Of a DNA stretch of 64,000 bases, positions 1 to 9,307 are shown one piece after another. The DNA is from JAAFHI01 sp039793685 (GTDB taxonomy: Bacteria; Acidobacteriota; Blastocatellia; Chloracidobacteriales; Chloracidobacteriaceae): contig JBDRAL010000100.1 in assembly GCA_039793685.1 (NCBI GenBank), positions 1-64,000 on the forward strand, written 5' to 3'. The notes under the pieces were generated by a model. It was not told where the DNA came from. It saw nothing but the letters and a program-made list of their open reading frames with translations, and made no database searches. A program made the translations under genes and the position numbers. How positions within the stretch are numbered: position 1 is the first letter of the stretch; each line of letters opens with the position of its first letter.

Positions 1-124
1 ACTCCAGACTCCAGACTCCAGACTCCAGACTCCAGACTCCAGACTCCAGACTCCAGACTCCAGACTCCAGACTCCAGACTCCAGACTCCAGACTCCAGAC
101 TCCAGACTCCAGACTCCAGACTCC
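1..124. repeat. 7-bp tandem repeat array, truncated by the window edge
   Basis: The first 124 bases are uninterrupted copies of the heptamer ACTCCAG (about 17.7 copies), ending directly at the stop codon of the ligase gene on the minus strand. The reverse complement of the same heptamer recurs at 18003-18035 and its forward form near 18175-18206, so it belongs to a dispersed family. There are no unique spacers, which rules out a CRISPR array. It may be one arm of an inverted-repeat element whose other arm lies outside the window. Confidence 0.95.
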
Positions 125-2065
125 TTATTCGTCCAGCGTCGAAACATCGCCCGGATCGATGCCCATTTCCTTCGCTTTCAGGAAACGGCGCATGATTTTG
201 CCCGAGCGGGTTTTCGGAAGCGCGTTGAGAAATTCGACGGCCGACGGCGTCGCAATCGGGCCGAGTTCGCGGCGGACGTGTTCGATGACGCTCGCCAGCA
301 GCGAATCGGAGGGCGTATTGCCCGCCCGTAAAACCACGAATGCCTTGATGGCCTCGCCCTTGACCGCGTCCGGAACGCCGATGACCGCCGCCTCGGCGAC
401 CGAGGGATGCGAGACCAGCGTGGACTCCACGTCCGCCGTGCCGATGCGGTGTCCGGCCACGTTCAATACGTCGTCGGCGCGTCCCAGAACGCCGATGTAA
501 CCGTCGGCGTCCTTCACCGCCACGTCGCCGCTGACGTAGCCGCTCCACGTCGTTCCGTCTTCGTTGGTAAAGGTCTGCCACATCTTGGCATAGCGCGGAT
601 GATCGTTCCACACCGTCCGCATCATGTGGGGGAAGGGGCGTTTCAACACGAGGCGTCCGCCCACGCCGGGCGCGGTCGAACGACCGTCGGCGTCCACCAC
701 GTCGGCCTCGACGCCGGGCAGCGCGATGCCCGCCTTGCCGGGACGCATCGCCAGCGCGGGCGGCGTCGCGATGGTCGGCGCGCCGAGTTCCGTCTGCCAC
801 CAGTTGTCGATGACGTAACCCCATTTCCCGTCGCCCGCGAGGTGCGTCTGTGCCCAGCGCCAGGCTTCCGGATTGAGCGGCTCGCCCGCGCAGGCGATCA
901 CGCGCAGGGATGAAATGTCGTACTTCGCCGGGATTTCCGCGCCGAGCTTCATGTACATCCGGAGGGCGGTCGGCGCGGTAAACATTTTCGTCACGTTGTA
1001 TTTCTCGACCAGCTCCCAGACGATGCCCGGATGTGGAAAATCAATCGAGCCTTCGCGGATGAGCGTGGTCACGCCCGCGCACAGCGGCCCGTAGACGATG
1101 TAGGAATGGCCGACGATCCAGCCGATGTCCGACGTACACCAGAACACGTCCCGCTCGGTCACGTCGAAGAAATTCCGCAGGTGGTAGCTCGTGCCGACCA
1201 TATAGCCGCCGTGGACGTGGACCACGCCCTTCGGCGTGCCGGTCGTGCCCGACGTATACAGAATGAACAGCGGGTCCTCGGCTTCCATTTCCTCGGCGGG
1301 ACAGTCGGGCGGAAACTTCAGAAGATCGTCGAAATCCATTTCGCGGAAGCTGGTGAATTCGACCGCCGGTTTGCGCCGGGAAGAAAAGACGACCTTTTCG
1401 ACGAAGGGAAGATCGGAAACGGCTTCGTCCACGATGGACTTGAGCGGTACGGCCTTGCCGCGCCGGAATCCGATGTCGCCCGCGATGACGACCTTCGCCT
1501 GCGCGTCGGCGATGCGGTCGCGCAGCGCGCCGTGGCCGAGTCCGGCGTAGACGACCGAATGAATCGCGCCGATACGGGCGCAGGCGAGCATCGACACGAT
1601 GCCCTCGATGGTGAGCGGCATGTAGATGACGACGCGGTCACCGCGTGTCACGCCGATGGATTTCAACCCGTTGGCGAGGCGTCCGACGAGCCGGTGCAAC
1701 TGGCCGTAGGTAATCATCCGCTCGCTGCCGTCCTCGCCGAGCCAGATATAGGCCAGCCGGTTGGCGTTCGCCGATTCGGCGTGCCGGTCGAGCGCGTTGA
1801 GCGTGATGTTGGTGCGTCCGCCGTCGAACCACCGATGCATGACCCCGTCGAAGGACGACACCGTGTCCCAGCGTTTCGTCCAGGTGAAACGCTCGGCCTC
1901 GCGTTCCCAATAGCCGTCCGGATCGGACTGAAACAACGCGATTTCACCGCGCCAGTCGCGAATTCGCGAGCCTTCGGCCACGACCGCCGGGGCCGGGTAT
2001 TCGGGAAACTCGTTCAACAGGGTCGAGAGATTGGCGTTCATTGCCGTTTCGGTCGCGTGAGACAT
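125..2065 (-). CDS. acs: acetyl-CoA synthetase-like AMP-forming ligase
   Basis: An ANL-superfamily ligase that activates a short carboxylate to its acyl-CoA through an acyl-adenylate. The 646 residues match the usual acetyl-CoA synthetase length (about 650). An N-terminal ACS segment is followed by the P-loop YTSGTTGTPKG near residue 275, the substrate-pocket motif NWWQTELG near residue 420 (Acs enzymes usually have TWWQTETG), and the C-terminal lysine motif KTRSGKIMRR near residue 620. An AAAGGA ribosome site precedes the ATG. It is the last gene of a porin-transporter-ligase series on the minus strand, which suggests it activates the imported acid. Acetate is likeliest; propionate or 3-hydroxypropionate cannot be excluded because the pocket motif is not canonical. 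Confidence 0.85.
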   Translation of the reverse strand: MSHATETAMNANLSTLLNEFPEYPAPAVVAEGSRIRDWRGEIALFQSDPDGYWEREAERFTWTKRWDTVSSFDGVMHRWFDGGRTNITLNALDRHAESANANRLAYIWLGEDGSERMITYGQLHRLVGRLANGLKSIGVTRGDRVVIYMPLTIEGIVSMLACARIGAIHSVVYAGLGHGALRDRIADAQAKVVIAGDIGFRRGKAVPLKSIVDEAVSDLPFVEKVVFSSRRKPAVEFTSFREMDFDDLLKFPPDCPAEEMEAEDPLFILYTSGTTGTPKGVVHVHGGYMVGTSYHLRNFFDVTERDVFWCTSDIGWIVGHSYIVYGPLCAGVTTLIREGSIDFPHPGIVWELVEKYNVTKMFTAPTALRMYMKLGAEIPAKYDISSLRVIACAGEPLNPEAWRWAQTHLAGDGKWGYVIDNWWQTELGAPTIATPPALAMRPGKAGIALPGVEADVVDADGRSTAPGVGGRLVLKRPFPHMMRTVWNDHPRYAKMWQTFTNEDGTTWSGYVSGDVAVKDADGYIGVLGRADDVLNVAGHRIGTADVESTLVSHPSVAEAAVIGVPDAVKGEAIKAFVVLRAGNTPSDSLLASVIEHVRRELGPIATPSAVEFLNALPKTRSGKIMRRFLKAKEMGIDPGDVSTLDE

Positions 2066-2100
2066 GGGAAGTGTCCTTTTACGTCAAAGGTCAATATCGA

Positions 2101-2276
2101 GTGTCCAGTGGTCAGTTGCCAGTTGCCAGTTGCCAGTCGTGAGCAGTTAGCAGTTAGTGGTTAGTATTCGTCCCGGAAGATGGTGTTTCATTTTTTCAAC
2201 ACTGACTACTGACTACTAACTACTAACTGCTGGCCACTGACCGCTGGCGACTGGCTGCTGACCACTGACCACTTGG
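2101..2276. repeat. inverted arrays of short tandem repeats between acs and the MFS gene
   Basis: The left part consists of short units such as CAGTTGCCAGTTGC and GCAGTTAGCAGTTAG. The right part carries complementary units (CTGACTACTGACTACTAACTAC and CACTGACC runs). The two sides can pair over a long imperfect stem around a centre near 2180. It fills the gap between two genes of the same strand. Role unknown; a structured intercistronic RNA or terminator is possible. Confidence 0.8.
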
Positions 2277-2278
2277 TT

Positions 2279-3760
<1,482 letters not shown>

Positions 3761-3785
3761 GGGGGTTGTCTCCTCGGGTGCGGAA

Positions 3786-3951
3786 AAGGTGTCGGGTTTC
3801 GGGTGTCGGGTTTCAGGTTCGATTCAATGGGACAGCTTCTTTTCTTTTTCGAGTTTCAGTGTCGCAGGCACCGGTATGTCGTCTCTGACCCCGGCTCCGG
3901 TGTCTTGATTCGGATTGAACCTGACACCCGAAACCTGACACCCGAAACCTT
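3786..3951. repeat. inverted tandem-repeat element, GTGTCGGGTTTC family
   Basis: The left arm (3789-3821) is built of GTGTCGGGTTTC and GGTGTCGGG units ending in AGGTTC. The right arm (about 3917-3950) is its reverse complement, with GACACCCGAAACC units. About 95 bases lie between them. The element sits between the porin stop and the MFS start. The same unit family recurs at 31601 and 52831. Confidence 0.85.
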
Positions 3952-3952
3952 T

Positions 3953-5818
3953 TCAAAAAGTGAAGATCGTCGCGAATTCGAAACGATTGTCGTGCGTCGC
4001 GCGGGCGGGCACGCCGCGGAAGACCGGCAGGCCGCCGAGACTCGTGGTGGTCGAGTTGGCGGAGCGCGTCCGGTAGTAGGTCTGCTCGACCGCGAACGTC
4101 ACGAAGGAATTCAATTTGTACTGGATGTTGGCCGCGAACATGTCGCCGCGTCCGCGCGGGGCGTTGAACCGCCGCGCGTCGCGGGCAAGCGCCTGATCGT
4201 AGCCGTAGTGCAGATACATCGACCAGCCCGCGTTTCGTCCGTCGGGGTTCGCCTTGAAAATGCGCGACAGCGGGAAGCCGAGGTTGAAGAAGCCGCCCTG
4301 CTGACGGACCGGCCGCTGCGGCGCGACCGTCGCGACGCCGTCGCGCAGGCCGAACACCACCGTCGAGGACCCGTCGATGGACGGCGCGGTCGCGGTCCCG
4401 GTCAGGCCGGAGGAGTCGTTGAATTCGCTGTAGAGCTGGCCCGCGAAGAACCGGCGCAGGTCCTGACCGTTCCAGTACTTCGCGAGAATCGTGACATAGC
4501 GCGTCGGCAACTGGGCTTCCAGCGTGTAGCCGTAGCGGCTCGACGAGACTTCGGCGCCGCCGGGGAAGGCCGCGCGGAACGCGGTGGGAACGTCGGCGGC
4601 TTTGACCGTGGCCGTCCGTTCAGACTGCATGAAGCTGACGATCAACTGGGCCGGAACGACGCCGGGGGCCTTGTCGAGCTGGAACTGGGTCACGAAACGC
4701 CCCTGAATTTCGGGGCGGGCTGAATCGCTGCCCTGTCGTTCGCCGTAGCCGAGCTGGTTGCCGACATCGGTCGGCAGGTTGCCGAACGCAGGCAGGGTAA
4801 TGGCGAATTCCGGAATGAACTTCAACCCGCGCGAGCCGCCCACATTGAAATTGAAGCCGCCCTTGACCTGCGGCGTGCGGTCGTAGAGCGTCCCGAAACC
4901 GATGCCGAGACCGGTCGTTTCAATCAGGTTCGGCAAGGTCGAGGAACTGAACGGCGTCCAGTCCTGACCGAACAGCAGAAAGCCGGAAACCTTTTCCGAA
5001 AGCTGACGGTCGATGCGAACCCACGCCAGACGGATGGTCGGCGCGTTCGAACGGACCGTGCCGATGTTGCGATTCGACGCGCGCGCGAAATTGCCTTCGA
5101 AATCGAGTTCGAACTTTCCGGTCAGCGTCATCTTCGGCGAAAGATCGAGCCATTCGAAATTCGCGCCGAAACGGAACGAGCGCGCTTTCAGATGGAAGTT
5201 CGGCGAGCCGCTCGGGCCGCTGTCGCCGAGAAAACCCGGCAGTGGGAAGTCCGTTCCCTGCGGCTGCGATGAATCGTAAACCACGCTCGTTTTGAAGAAC
5301 CCATAGGGTTTGATGCGGATCTTGTCGCCGATCTTGATGTCGGGAATCAAACCCTCGCGCTTGGCCGGATCGGTTTGGAGGGCGCGAATCGGAGCGATGG
5401 CCGGAATGACTTTCGGCGCGTCGGGTTTCTTGGGCGTGGCCGCCGGGGCCTGAACTTCCGGCGCGCGGGCGGCGACCGGGACCGCGACCGCGCCGCGCAG
5501 TCCGTTGAACTCGGCTTCGGAAATGACGCCTTTGTTCAAAAGAACGCGAGCGAGCACTTCGCGCTGCGCTTCCGGCGTGCCCGCGCCATTCACCGCGACG
5601 ACTTCAGCCGGGGTGAGCAGACCTTTTGAAACGAGCAGGCGGACGAGCGGATCAGCGGACGGATTGCTCGGCGTGGTCGAATTCGGCGAATCCTTGGTTC
5701 CCGCGGGCGGCGTATCGGATTTGGACACCGAGGCCACGGTCGGTTGCTGGGCGACCGCCTGAACGGACGCGATGAAAACAAGCATGAAGAGGCAGAAGAG
5801 TCGCGATGACGTACTCAT
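3953..5818 (-). CDS. outer-membrane porin, DcaP-like
   Basis: A 621-residue secreted beta-barrel. The chosen ATG at 5818 has an AAGGAGA ribosome site and opens a signal peptide ending near VQAVAQ; the frame continues 16 codons upstream without one. A Pro/Ala-rich segment follows up to about residue 150. It includes two short helices resembling the SHOCT-like pattern (LVRLLVSKGLLTPAEV and the later LLNKGVISEAEF). After it come alternating polar/hydrophobic strands typical of a trimeric DcaP-type porin, ending in the outer-membrane-sorting aromatic residue (FATIFTF). Expected role: passage of the acid taken up by the downstream MFS protein. It is first in the transcription unit behind the sigma-54 promoter. 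Confidence 0.8.
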   Translation of the reverse strand: MSTSSRLFCLFMLVFIASVQAVAQQPTVASVSKSDTPPAGTKDSPNSTTPSNPSADPLVRLLVSKGLLTPAEVVAVNGAGTPEAQREVLARVLLNKGVISEAEFNGLRGAVAVPVAARAPEVQAPAATPKKPDAPKVIPAIAPIRALQTDPAKREGLIPDIKIGDKIRIKPYGFFKTSVVYDSSQPQGTDFPLPGFLGDSGPSGSPNFHLKARSFRFGANFEWLDLSPKMTLTGKFELDFEGNFARASNRNIGTVRSNAPTIRLAWVRIDRQLSEKVSGFLLFGQDWTPFSSSTLPNLIETTGLGIGFGTLYDRTPQVKGGFNFNVGGSRGLKFIPEFAITLPAFGNLPTDVGNQLGYGERQGSDSARPEIQGRFVTQFQLDKAPGVVPAQLIVSFMQSERTATVKAADVPTAFRAAFPGGAEVSSSRYGYTLEAQLPTRYVTILAKYWNGQDLRRFFAGQLYSEFNDSSGLTGTATAPSIDGSSTVVFGLRDGVATVAPQRPVRQQGGFFNLGFPLSRIFKANPDGRNAGWSMYLHYGYDQALARDARRFNAPRGRGDMFAANIQYKLNSFVTFAVEQTYYRTRSANSTTTSLGGLPVFRGVPARATHDNRFEFATIFTF

Positions 5819-5863
5819 GGAGTCGTCTCCTTCCCGATTCGGCGATGGACGTGCGAGGCGCGT

Positions 5864-5884
5864 CATTGGTTTGAGTGACCAATG
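5864..5884. promoter_or_regulatory. 7-bp palindrome near the porin transcription start
   Basis: CATTGGT, a 7-base spacer, then ACCAATG. It lies just downstream of the sigma-54 -12 element (minus strand), 46-66 bases before the porin ATG, overlapping the expected transcription start. It may be an operator or a 5'-UTR hairpin. Confidence 0.45.
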
Positions 5885-5886
5885 AA

Positions 5887-5904
5887 ATGCAATCGCCGTG
5901 CCGT
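5887..5904 (-). promoter_or_regulatory. sigma-54 (-24/-12) promoter of the porin-MFS-acs unit
   Basis: Read on the minus strand, ACGGCACGGCGATTGCAT contains the invariant GG (5902-5901), ten bases, then GC (5890-5889). Against TGGCACG-N4-TTGCA only the first T differs. The predicted start is near 5877, about 60 bases before the porin ATG. An NtrC-family activator is encoded 2 kb away. Confidence 0.7.
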
Positions 5905-5998
5905 TCCGAATCGAAGTGCGACCAGGGTCAAAGAAACGAATTTTTTCAATATGTTACAGGCAAAAAAGGAAATTGACGCACCGTGATGCCGGCTTTGT

Positions 5999-6046
5999 AA
6001 AAAATTCCCAAAGGGAACTTTTTGCCCATCGAAGTGGGAAAAAATT
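5999..6046. promoter_or_regulatory. two dyads, candidate enhancer (UAS) for the sigma-54 promoter
   Basis: Dyad 1 is TTCCC-AAA-GGGAA (6005-6017) with A-rich and T-rich flanks. Dyad 2 is CCCA-N6-TGGG (6025-6038) flanked by TTTTTG and AAAAAA. They lie about 130 and 155 bases upstream of the predicted start, the distance usual for activator sites of sigma-54 enhancer-binding proteins. Function is inferred from position and symmetry only. Confidence 0.45.
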
Positions 6047-6071
6047 GCCGAAAGCCGTTTGTACGGAATCG

Positions 6072-6659
6072 TCATTTCCGCCGAATTTCGAACGATGCCG
6101 CGACTTCCTCAAGCCAGCGTTGTTCGGCTTCGAGCCTCAGAATGGCGTGCCGAATCGCCAGTTTACGCATCCGGAGTGCCGAATCCGGCCTGGATTGCGC
6201 CGATTCCTGACGACTGGCTCGGTCGTGGAGCTTTTCGAATTCTTCCTTGCGTTTCTCGAAGAGTCCTCTGGCCGCTTCGATCTCCGCGGCGAGATGTTCC
6301 GGGTCGAGAAACGTTCCAAACCATATTTTGAGAAGAAGCGGATGGCGAAGCCTGGCTTCACCGAGCTGAACCGTACGCAACCACGCCTGAAAGGCTTTTT
6401 TTCCTTCCCGAGTCGCGCGGTAGAGACGTTTGTCGGGAAGATTTTCCTGCGTGACCGCCTCTCCGACCACGAATCCCGATGCCTCCAGTTTGGGAAGCTC
6501 GGCATAGATCTGGGCTTTGGTCAGAGGCCAGAAGTGGCCGATGCTGCGCGATACGAGGCTTGTCAGATCGTAGCCCGACTGGGGCGAGTCCTGAACCAGC
6601 AGCCCCAGCGCGACCCATCCGCCGGGGGCGGAAGTTGTACTTGTGATTTTCTTGGGCAT
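6072..6659 (-). CDS. PadR-family transcriptional regulator
   Basis: A 195-residue DNA-binding regulator. The N-terminal winged helix-turn-helix (about residues 14-85) carries the PadR pattern FWPLTKAQIYAELPKLEASGFV. A charged alpha-helical C-terminal dimerisation domain follows (about 100-190; type PadR-s2 / AphA). It is divergent from the flavin reductase gene, with a 58-base gap holding an inverted repeat against its own start. It probably represses itself and the divergent pair in response to a small ligand; the ligand is unknown. Confidence 0.88.
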   Translation of the reverse strand: MPKKITSTTSAPGGWVALGLLVQDSPQSGYDLTSLVSRSIGHFWPLTKAQIYAELPKLEASGFVVGEAVTQENLPDKRLYRATREGKKAFQAWLRTVQLGEARLRHPLLLKIWFGTFLDPEHLAAEIEAARGLFEKRKEEFEKLHDRASRQESAQSRPDSALRMRKLAIRHAILRLEAEQRWLEEVAASFEIRRK

Positions 6660-6660
6660 A

Positions 6661-6677
6661 TAGTCTATTTTTGACTA
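6661..6677. promoter_or_regulatory. inverted repeat at the padR start, candidate operator
   Basis: TAGTC, seven bases, GACTA. It lies directly upstream of the padR ATG and 40 bases from the divergent flavin reductase start. Symmetry and placement fit an autoregulatory PadR site, although it differs from the common ATGT-N8-ACAT type. Confidence 0.45.
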
Positions 6678-6717
6678 GCAAGAGATTGAACCCGCTGGCT
6701 CACTTTGTAGTTGTCCA

Positions 6718-7356
6718 ATGGAACTGAATCCCGAAACTCTTCCCGTCAACCTCCGTTACAAGCTGCTCACCGGTCTGGTGATTCCGCGGCCTATCGCATG
6801 GGTGGCGACCCGTTCGCCGGACGGACACGACAACCTCGCGCCGTTTTCCTATTTCTCGGTGGTCGGGCATGCCCCGATGGCGCTTTCCTTTTCGGTTGCC
6901 GGACGAAAACCCGATGGAAGCGAAAAAGATACCCTGCGCAACGTCCGACCCGAAAGGGAGGGTGGGCTGGGCGAGTTTGTCGTCAACATCGTCACCGAGG
7001 AACAGGCGGTCGCCATGGCCCGCACGGCGGCCCCGCTCGAATTCGGGGCATCGGAATTTGACCATGCGGGAATCGGCATGACCGAAAGTACCCTTGTCCG
7101 GCCCGGTCGGGTGTTGGGCGCTCCGGCGGCTTTTGAGTGCCGGACGCTCCAGATTGTCGAAGTCGGCATTTCCCGACTCATCATCGGGGAAGTGGTTCAC
7201 TTTTATGTTGACGATGCCGTACTCGATGAACGCACCAGCGTTCGTTTTGACCAACTCGGAGCGGTCGGGCGATTGGCCGGAACGACCTATGTCCGGACGG
7301 CTGATCGTTTCGAACTGACCGATGAAGGCTACTTCCCGAATCCAGCCAAAGGGTAA
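6718..7356 (+). CDS. flavin reductase family protein (FMN-binding split barrel)
   Basis: A 212-residue cytoplasmic protein of the flavin-reductase-like split-barrel family, which binds FMN. The diagnostic N-terminal stretch is VIPRPIAWVATRSPDG with NLAPFSYFSVV (about residues 21-48), followed by the strand region EFVVNIV. Relatives supply reduced flavin to partner monooxygenases or reduce small substrates; the specific role is not readable. It is followed 10 bases later by a GlcG/HbpS-like gene, so the two probably form an operon controlled by the divergent PadR. Confidence 0.85.
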   Translation: MELNPETLPVNLRYKLLTGLVIPRPIAWVATRSPDGHDNLAPFSYFSVVGHAPMALSFSVAGRKPDGSEKDTLRNVRPEREGGLGEFVVNIVTEEQAVAMARTAAPLEFGASEFDHAGIGMTESTLVRPGRVLGAPAAFECRTLQIVEVGISRLIIGEVVHFYVDDAVLDERTSVRFDQLGAVGRLAGTTYVRTADRFELTDEGYFPNPAKG

Positions 7357-7366
7357 GGAATTTCAA

Positions 7367-7759
7367 ATGGATCTGATGGCACAGGCCCAGGCATTGACGG
7401 CGGCGGCCATGGACGAAGCCGCCCAATTGGGTGTTCCGATTACGGTGGCCGTGTGCGACGCCGGAGGACATCTGCTATCGCTCCTGCGCTCCGACGGCGC
7501 GCTCCTGGCTTCGCTCGAAAGTGCCCAGACGAAAGCCCGGACGGCGGTCTTTTTCGGTGTCGAGACACGCCATCTTCCGGGAAGTCTGCCGGTGACGCCC
7601 GCCCTGCTTGGCGCGGTTTCATATCCGCTCGCATTTCTGCCGGGGGGCATTCCGATTCGTTCGGAAGGAAAAATTGTCGCGGGCATCGGCATCGGCGGCG
7701 GGCTTCCGGAACAGGATCAGGCGATTGCCGCCGCCGCCGTGGACCGCCTCAACCGATAA
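7367..7759 (+). CDS. GlcG/HbpS-like (DUF336) protein
   Basis: A 130-residue single-domain protein of the GlcG/HbpS family. The pattern begins A..ALTAAAMDEAAQLGVPITVAVCD..G, then SLLRSDGA, and ends with GIGIGGGLPEQDQAIAAAAVDRL. The ATG at 7367 follows a purine-rich stretch; an upstream in-frame start at 7322 would overlap the flavin reductase gene. Family members bind heme or cobalamin-type cofactors, or are encoded with flavin-dependent degradation enzymes. Here it is paired with the flavin reductase. Substrate unknown. Confidence 0.8.
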   Translation: MDLMAQAQALTAAAMDEAAQLGVPITVAVCDAGGHLLSLLRSDGALLASLESAQTKARTAVFFGVETRHLPGSLPVTPALLGAVSYPLAFLPGGIPIRSEGKIVAGIGIGGGLPEQDQAIAAAAVDRLNR

Positions 7760-7781
7760 CGGTGTCACCGGTGGTTCGAGG

Positions 7782-9197
7782 TCAGCGGAGGACGCCTTCC
7801 TCGATGTTGTCCTGCCAGCTTTTGAGCTTGTTGTAGAGCGTGCGCCGGTCGATGCCCAGCAGTTTGGCTGCCTGGACCTGATTGCCTTCGACCGATTCGA
7901 GCGTTTTGAGAATGTGCCGTTTTTCGATGTCCGCGAGCGGTTCCGGCTTGAAGTCATCGCCGGTTTCGCGTGACGCGGGCGCGTCATCTTCGGCGGCGAG
8001 CATCGTCACCGGCAGGTGATCGGTGGTGATGATGGTGTCGGCGAAGGCGAGCGCGAAGTGAATCGCGTTTTCCAGTTCGCGGATATTGCCCGGAAAGTGA
8101 TAGGCCATCATTCGCGCGAGCGCTTCCGGTGTGACGCGAGGGACCGGCGTTCCATGTCGGGATGTTTCACGGTCGAGGAAATGCTGGACCAGTTCCGGAA
8201 TATCCTCGCGCCGCTCGCGCAGTGACGGCACCGGAATCGGGATGACCGCGAGGCGGAAATAGAGGTCCTGCCGAAACGTTCCCGCGCGGACTTCCGCGTC
8301 GAGCGGCTTGTTGGTCGCGGCGAGAATCCGGGCGCGGACCGGGATGACCTTGCGTCCGCCGATGCGGCGGAGGTTCTTTTCCTGAAGCACGCGCAGCAGT
8401 TTCGCCTGCACCGAGAGGGGGAGCGATTCCACTTCATCCAGAAACAGCGTCCCGTCCGCCGCGGCTTCGAACAGTCCCTCGCGCGCTTCGGTCGCGCCGG
8501 TGAAGGCGCCACGTTCATGCCCGAAAAGTTCGCTTTCGACGAGTGATTCGGGAATCGCCGAGCAGTCGAGCGCGACGAAGGGGCGTTTCGCGCGCGGGCT
8601 GGCCGCGTGGAGCGCCCGCGCGACGAGTTCCTTGCCCGTACCCGTTTCGCCGGTAATGAGCACGGTGCTGTCGAGCGGCGCGATCTGTTCGATGACGCGG
8701 CGCAAGCGCCGGGTCGCCTCGCTGTTACCGACGATGCCGCGCGTTCCTTCCCGCGAAGTAATCTGCCGTTCGAGCTGGACGACCCGCCGGCGCGTGCCGC
8801 GTTCGTCGAGGGCGCGGCGAATCCGCATCAGCACTTCATCCGTCTGAAACGGCTTGCTGACGTAATCGGTCGCCCCGCGCTTGATGGCGGCGACGGCGGT
8901 TTCGACCGACCCGAACGCCGTCATCAGGATGACGATGCGGTCCGGGTCCTCGGCCCGGATGCGGTCGATGAGATCGAAGCCGTCCATGCCGGGCATTCGA
9001 AGATCGGTCAGGACGACATCCACCTGCGTCGATTGAAGAAATTCGAGCGCTTCCTCGCCGCCGGGAGCGACGGCCACGGCGTAGCCTTCCGCGCTGAGGA
9101 TTTTGCGCAGCACGTCGCGCATTTGCGGCTTGTCGTCCACGATGAGGATCGTGGCGCTTGAGTCGAAGGTGGTGAGTTCCGGAGTCACTGGAAACAC
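7782..9197 (-). CDS. NtrC-family sigma-54 response regulator
   Basis: A 471-residue enhancer-binding protein with complete architecture. The receiver (about residues 14-125) has phospho-acceptor context VVLTDLRMPGMDG. The AAA+ domain (about 150-385) has Walker A GETGTGKE, the sigma-54 contact loop GAFTGA and the DEVESL Walker B region. A Fis-type helix-turn-helix lies at the C-terminus (NQVQAAKLLGIDRRTLYNKL). The start codon is GTG. It is divergent from a PAS-GAF histidine kinase with 110 bases between, so the two form a cognate pair. Phosphorylated, it should open sigma-54 promoters; the one at 5887-5904 is the nearest visible target. Confidence 0.93.
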   Translation of the reverse strand: MFPVTPELTTFDSSATILIVDDKPQMRDVLRKILSAEGYAVAVAPGGEEALEFLQSTQVDVVLTDLRMPGMDGFDLIDRIRAEDPDRIVILMTAFGSVETAVAAIKRGATDYVSKPFQTDEVLMRIRRALDERGTRRRVVQLERQITSREGTRGIVGNSEATRRLRRVIEQIAPLDSTVLITGETGTGKELVARALHAASPRAKRPFVALDCSAIPESLVESELFGHERGAFTGATEAREGLFEAAADGTLFLDEVESLPLSVQAKLLRVLQEKNLRRIGGRKVIPVRARILAATNKPLDAEVRAGTFRQDLYFRLAVIPIPVPSLRERREDIPELVQHFLDRETSRHGTPVPRVTPEALARMMAYHFPGNIRELENAIHFALAFADTIITTDHLPVTMLAAEDDAPASRETGDDFKPEPLADIEKRHILKTLESVEGNQVQAAKLLGIDRRTLYNKLKSWQDNIEEGVLR

Positions 9198-9233
9198 TGA
9201 TGGAGAAATCTGGGTTGAACGAATGCGGGTGAA

Positions 9234-9262
9234 TTGTCAGTCAAAACGCCGGGAAGTACAAT
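9234..9262 (+). promoter_or_regulatory. sigma-70 type promoter of the NtrB-like kinase
   Basis: TTGTCA (9234-9239), a 17-base spacer, TACAAT (9257-9262). The predicted start is near 9269, about 40 bases ahead of the kinase ATG at 9308. Confidence 0.6.
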
Positions 9263-9307
9263 GGACGAGATTCCGCTTTCAATTTCGTCCGCGTCTTTGT
9301 TCGTCGA

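Noticed and set aside
1..124. Possible CRISPR array at the window start
   Set aside because: The period is 7 bases with no spacers; it is a simple tandem repeat.
125..2065. Propionyl-CoA synthase of the 3-hydroxypropionate cycle
   Set aside because: That enzyme is a fusion of about 1800 residues; here only the 646-residue ligase part exists, and it belongs to a transporter operon.
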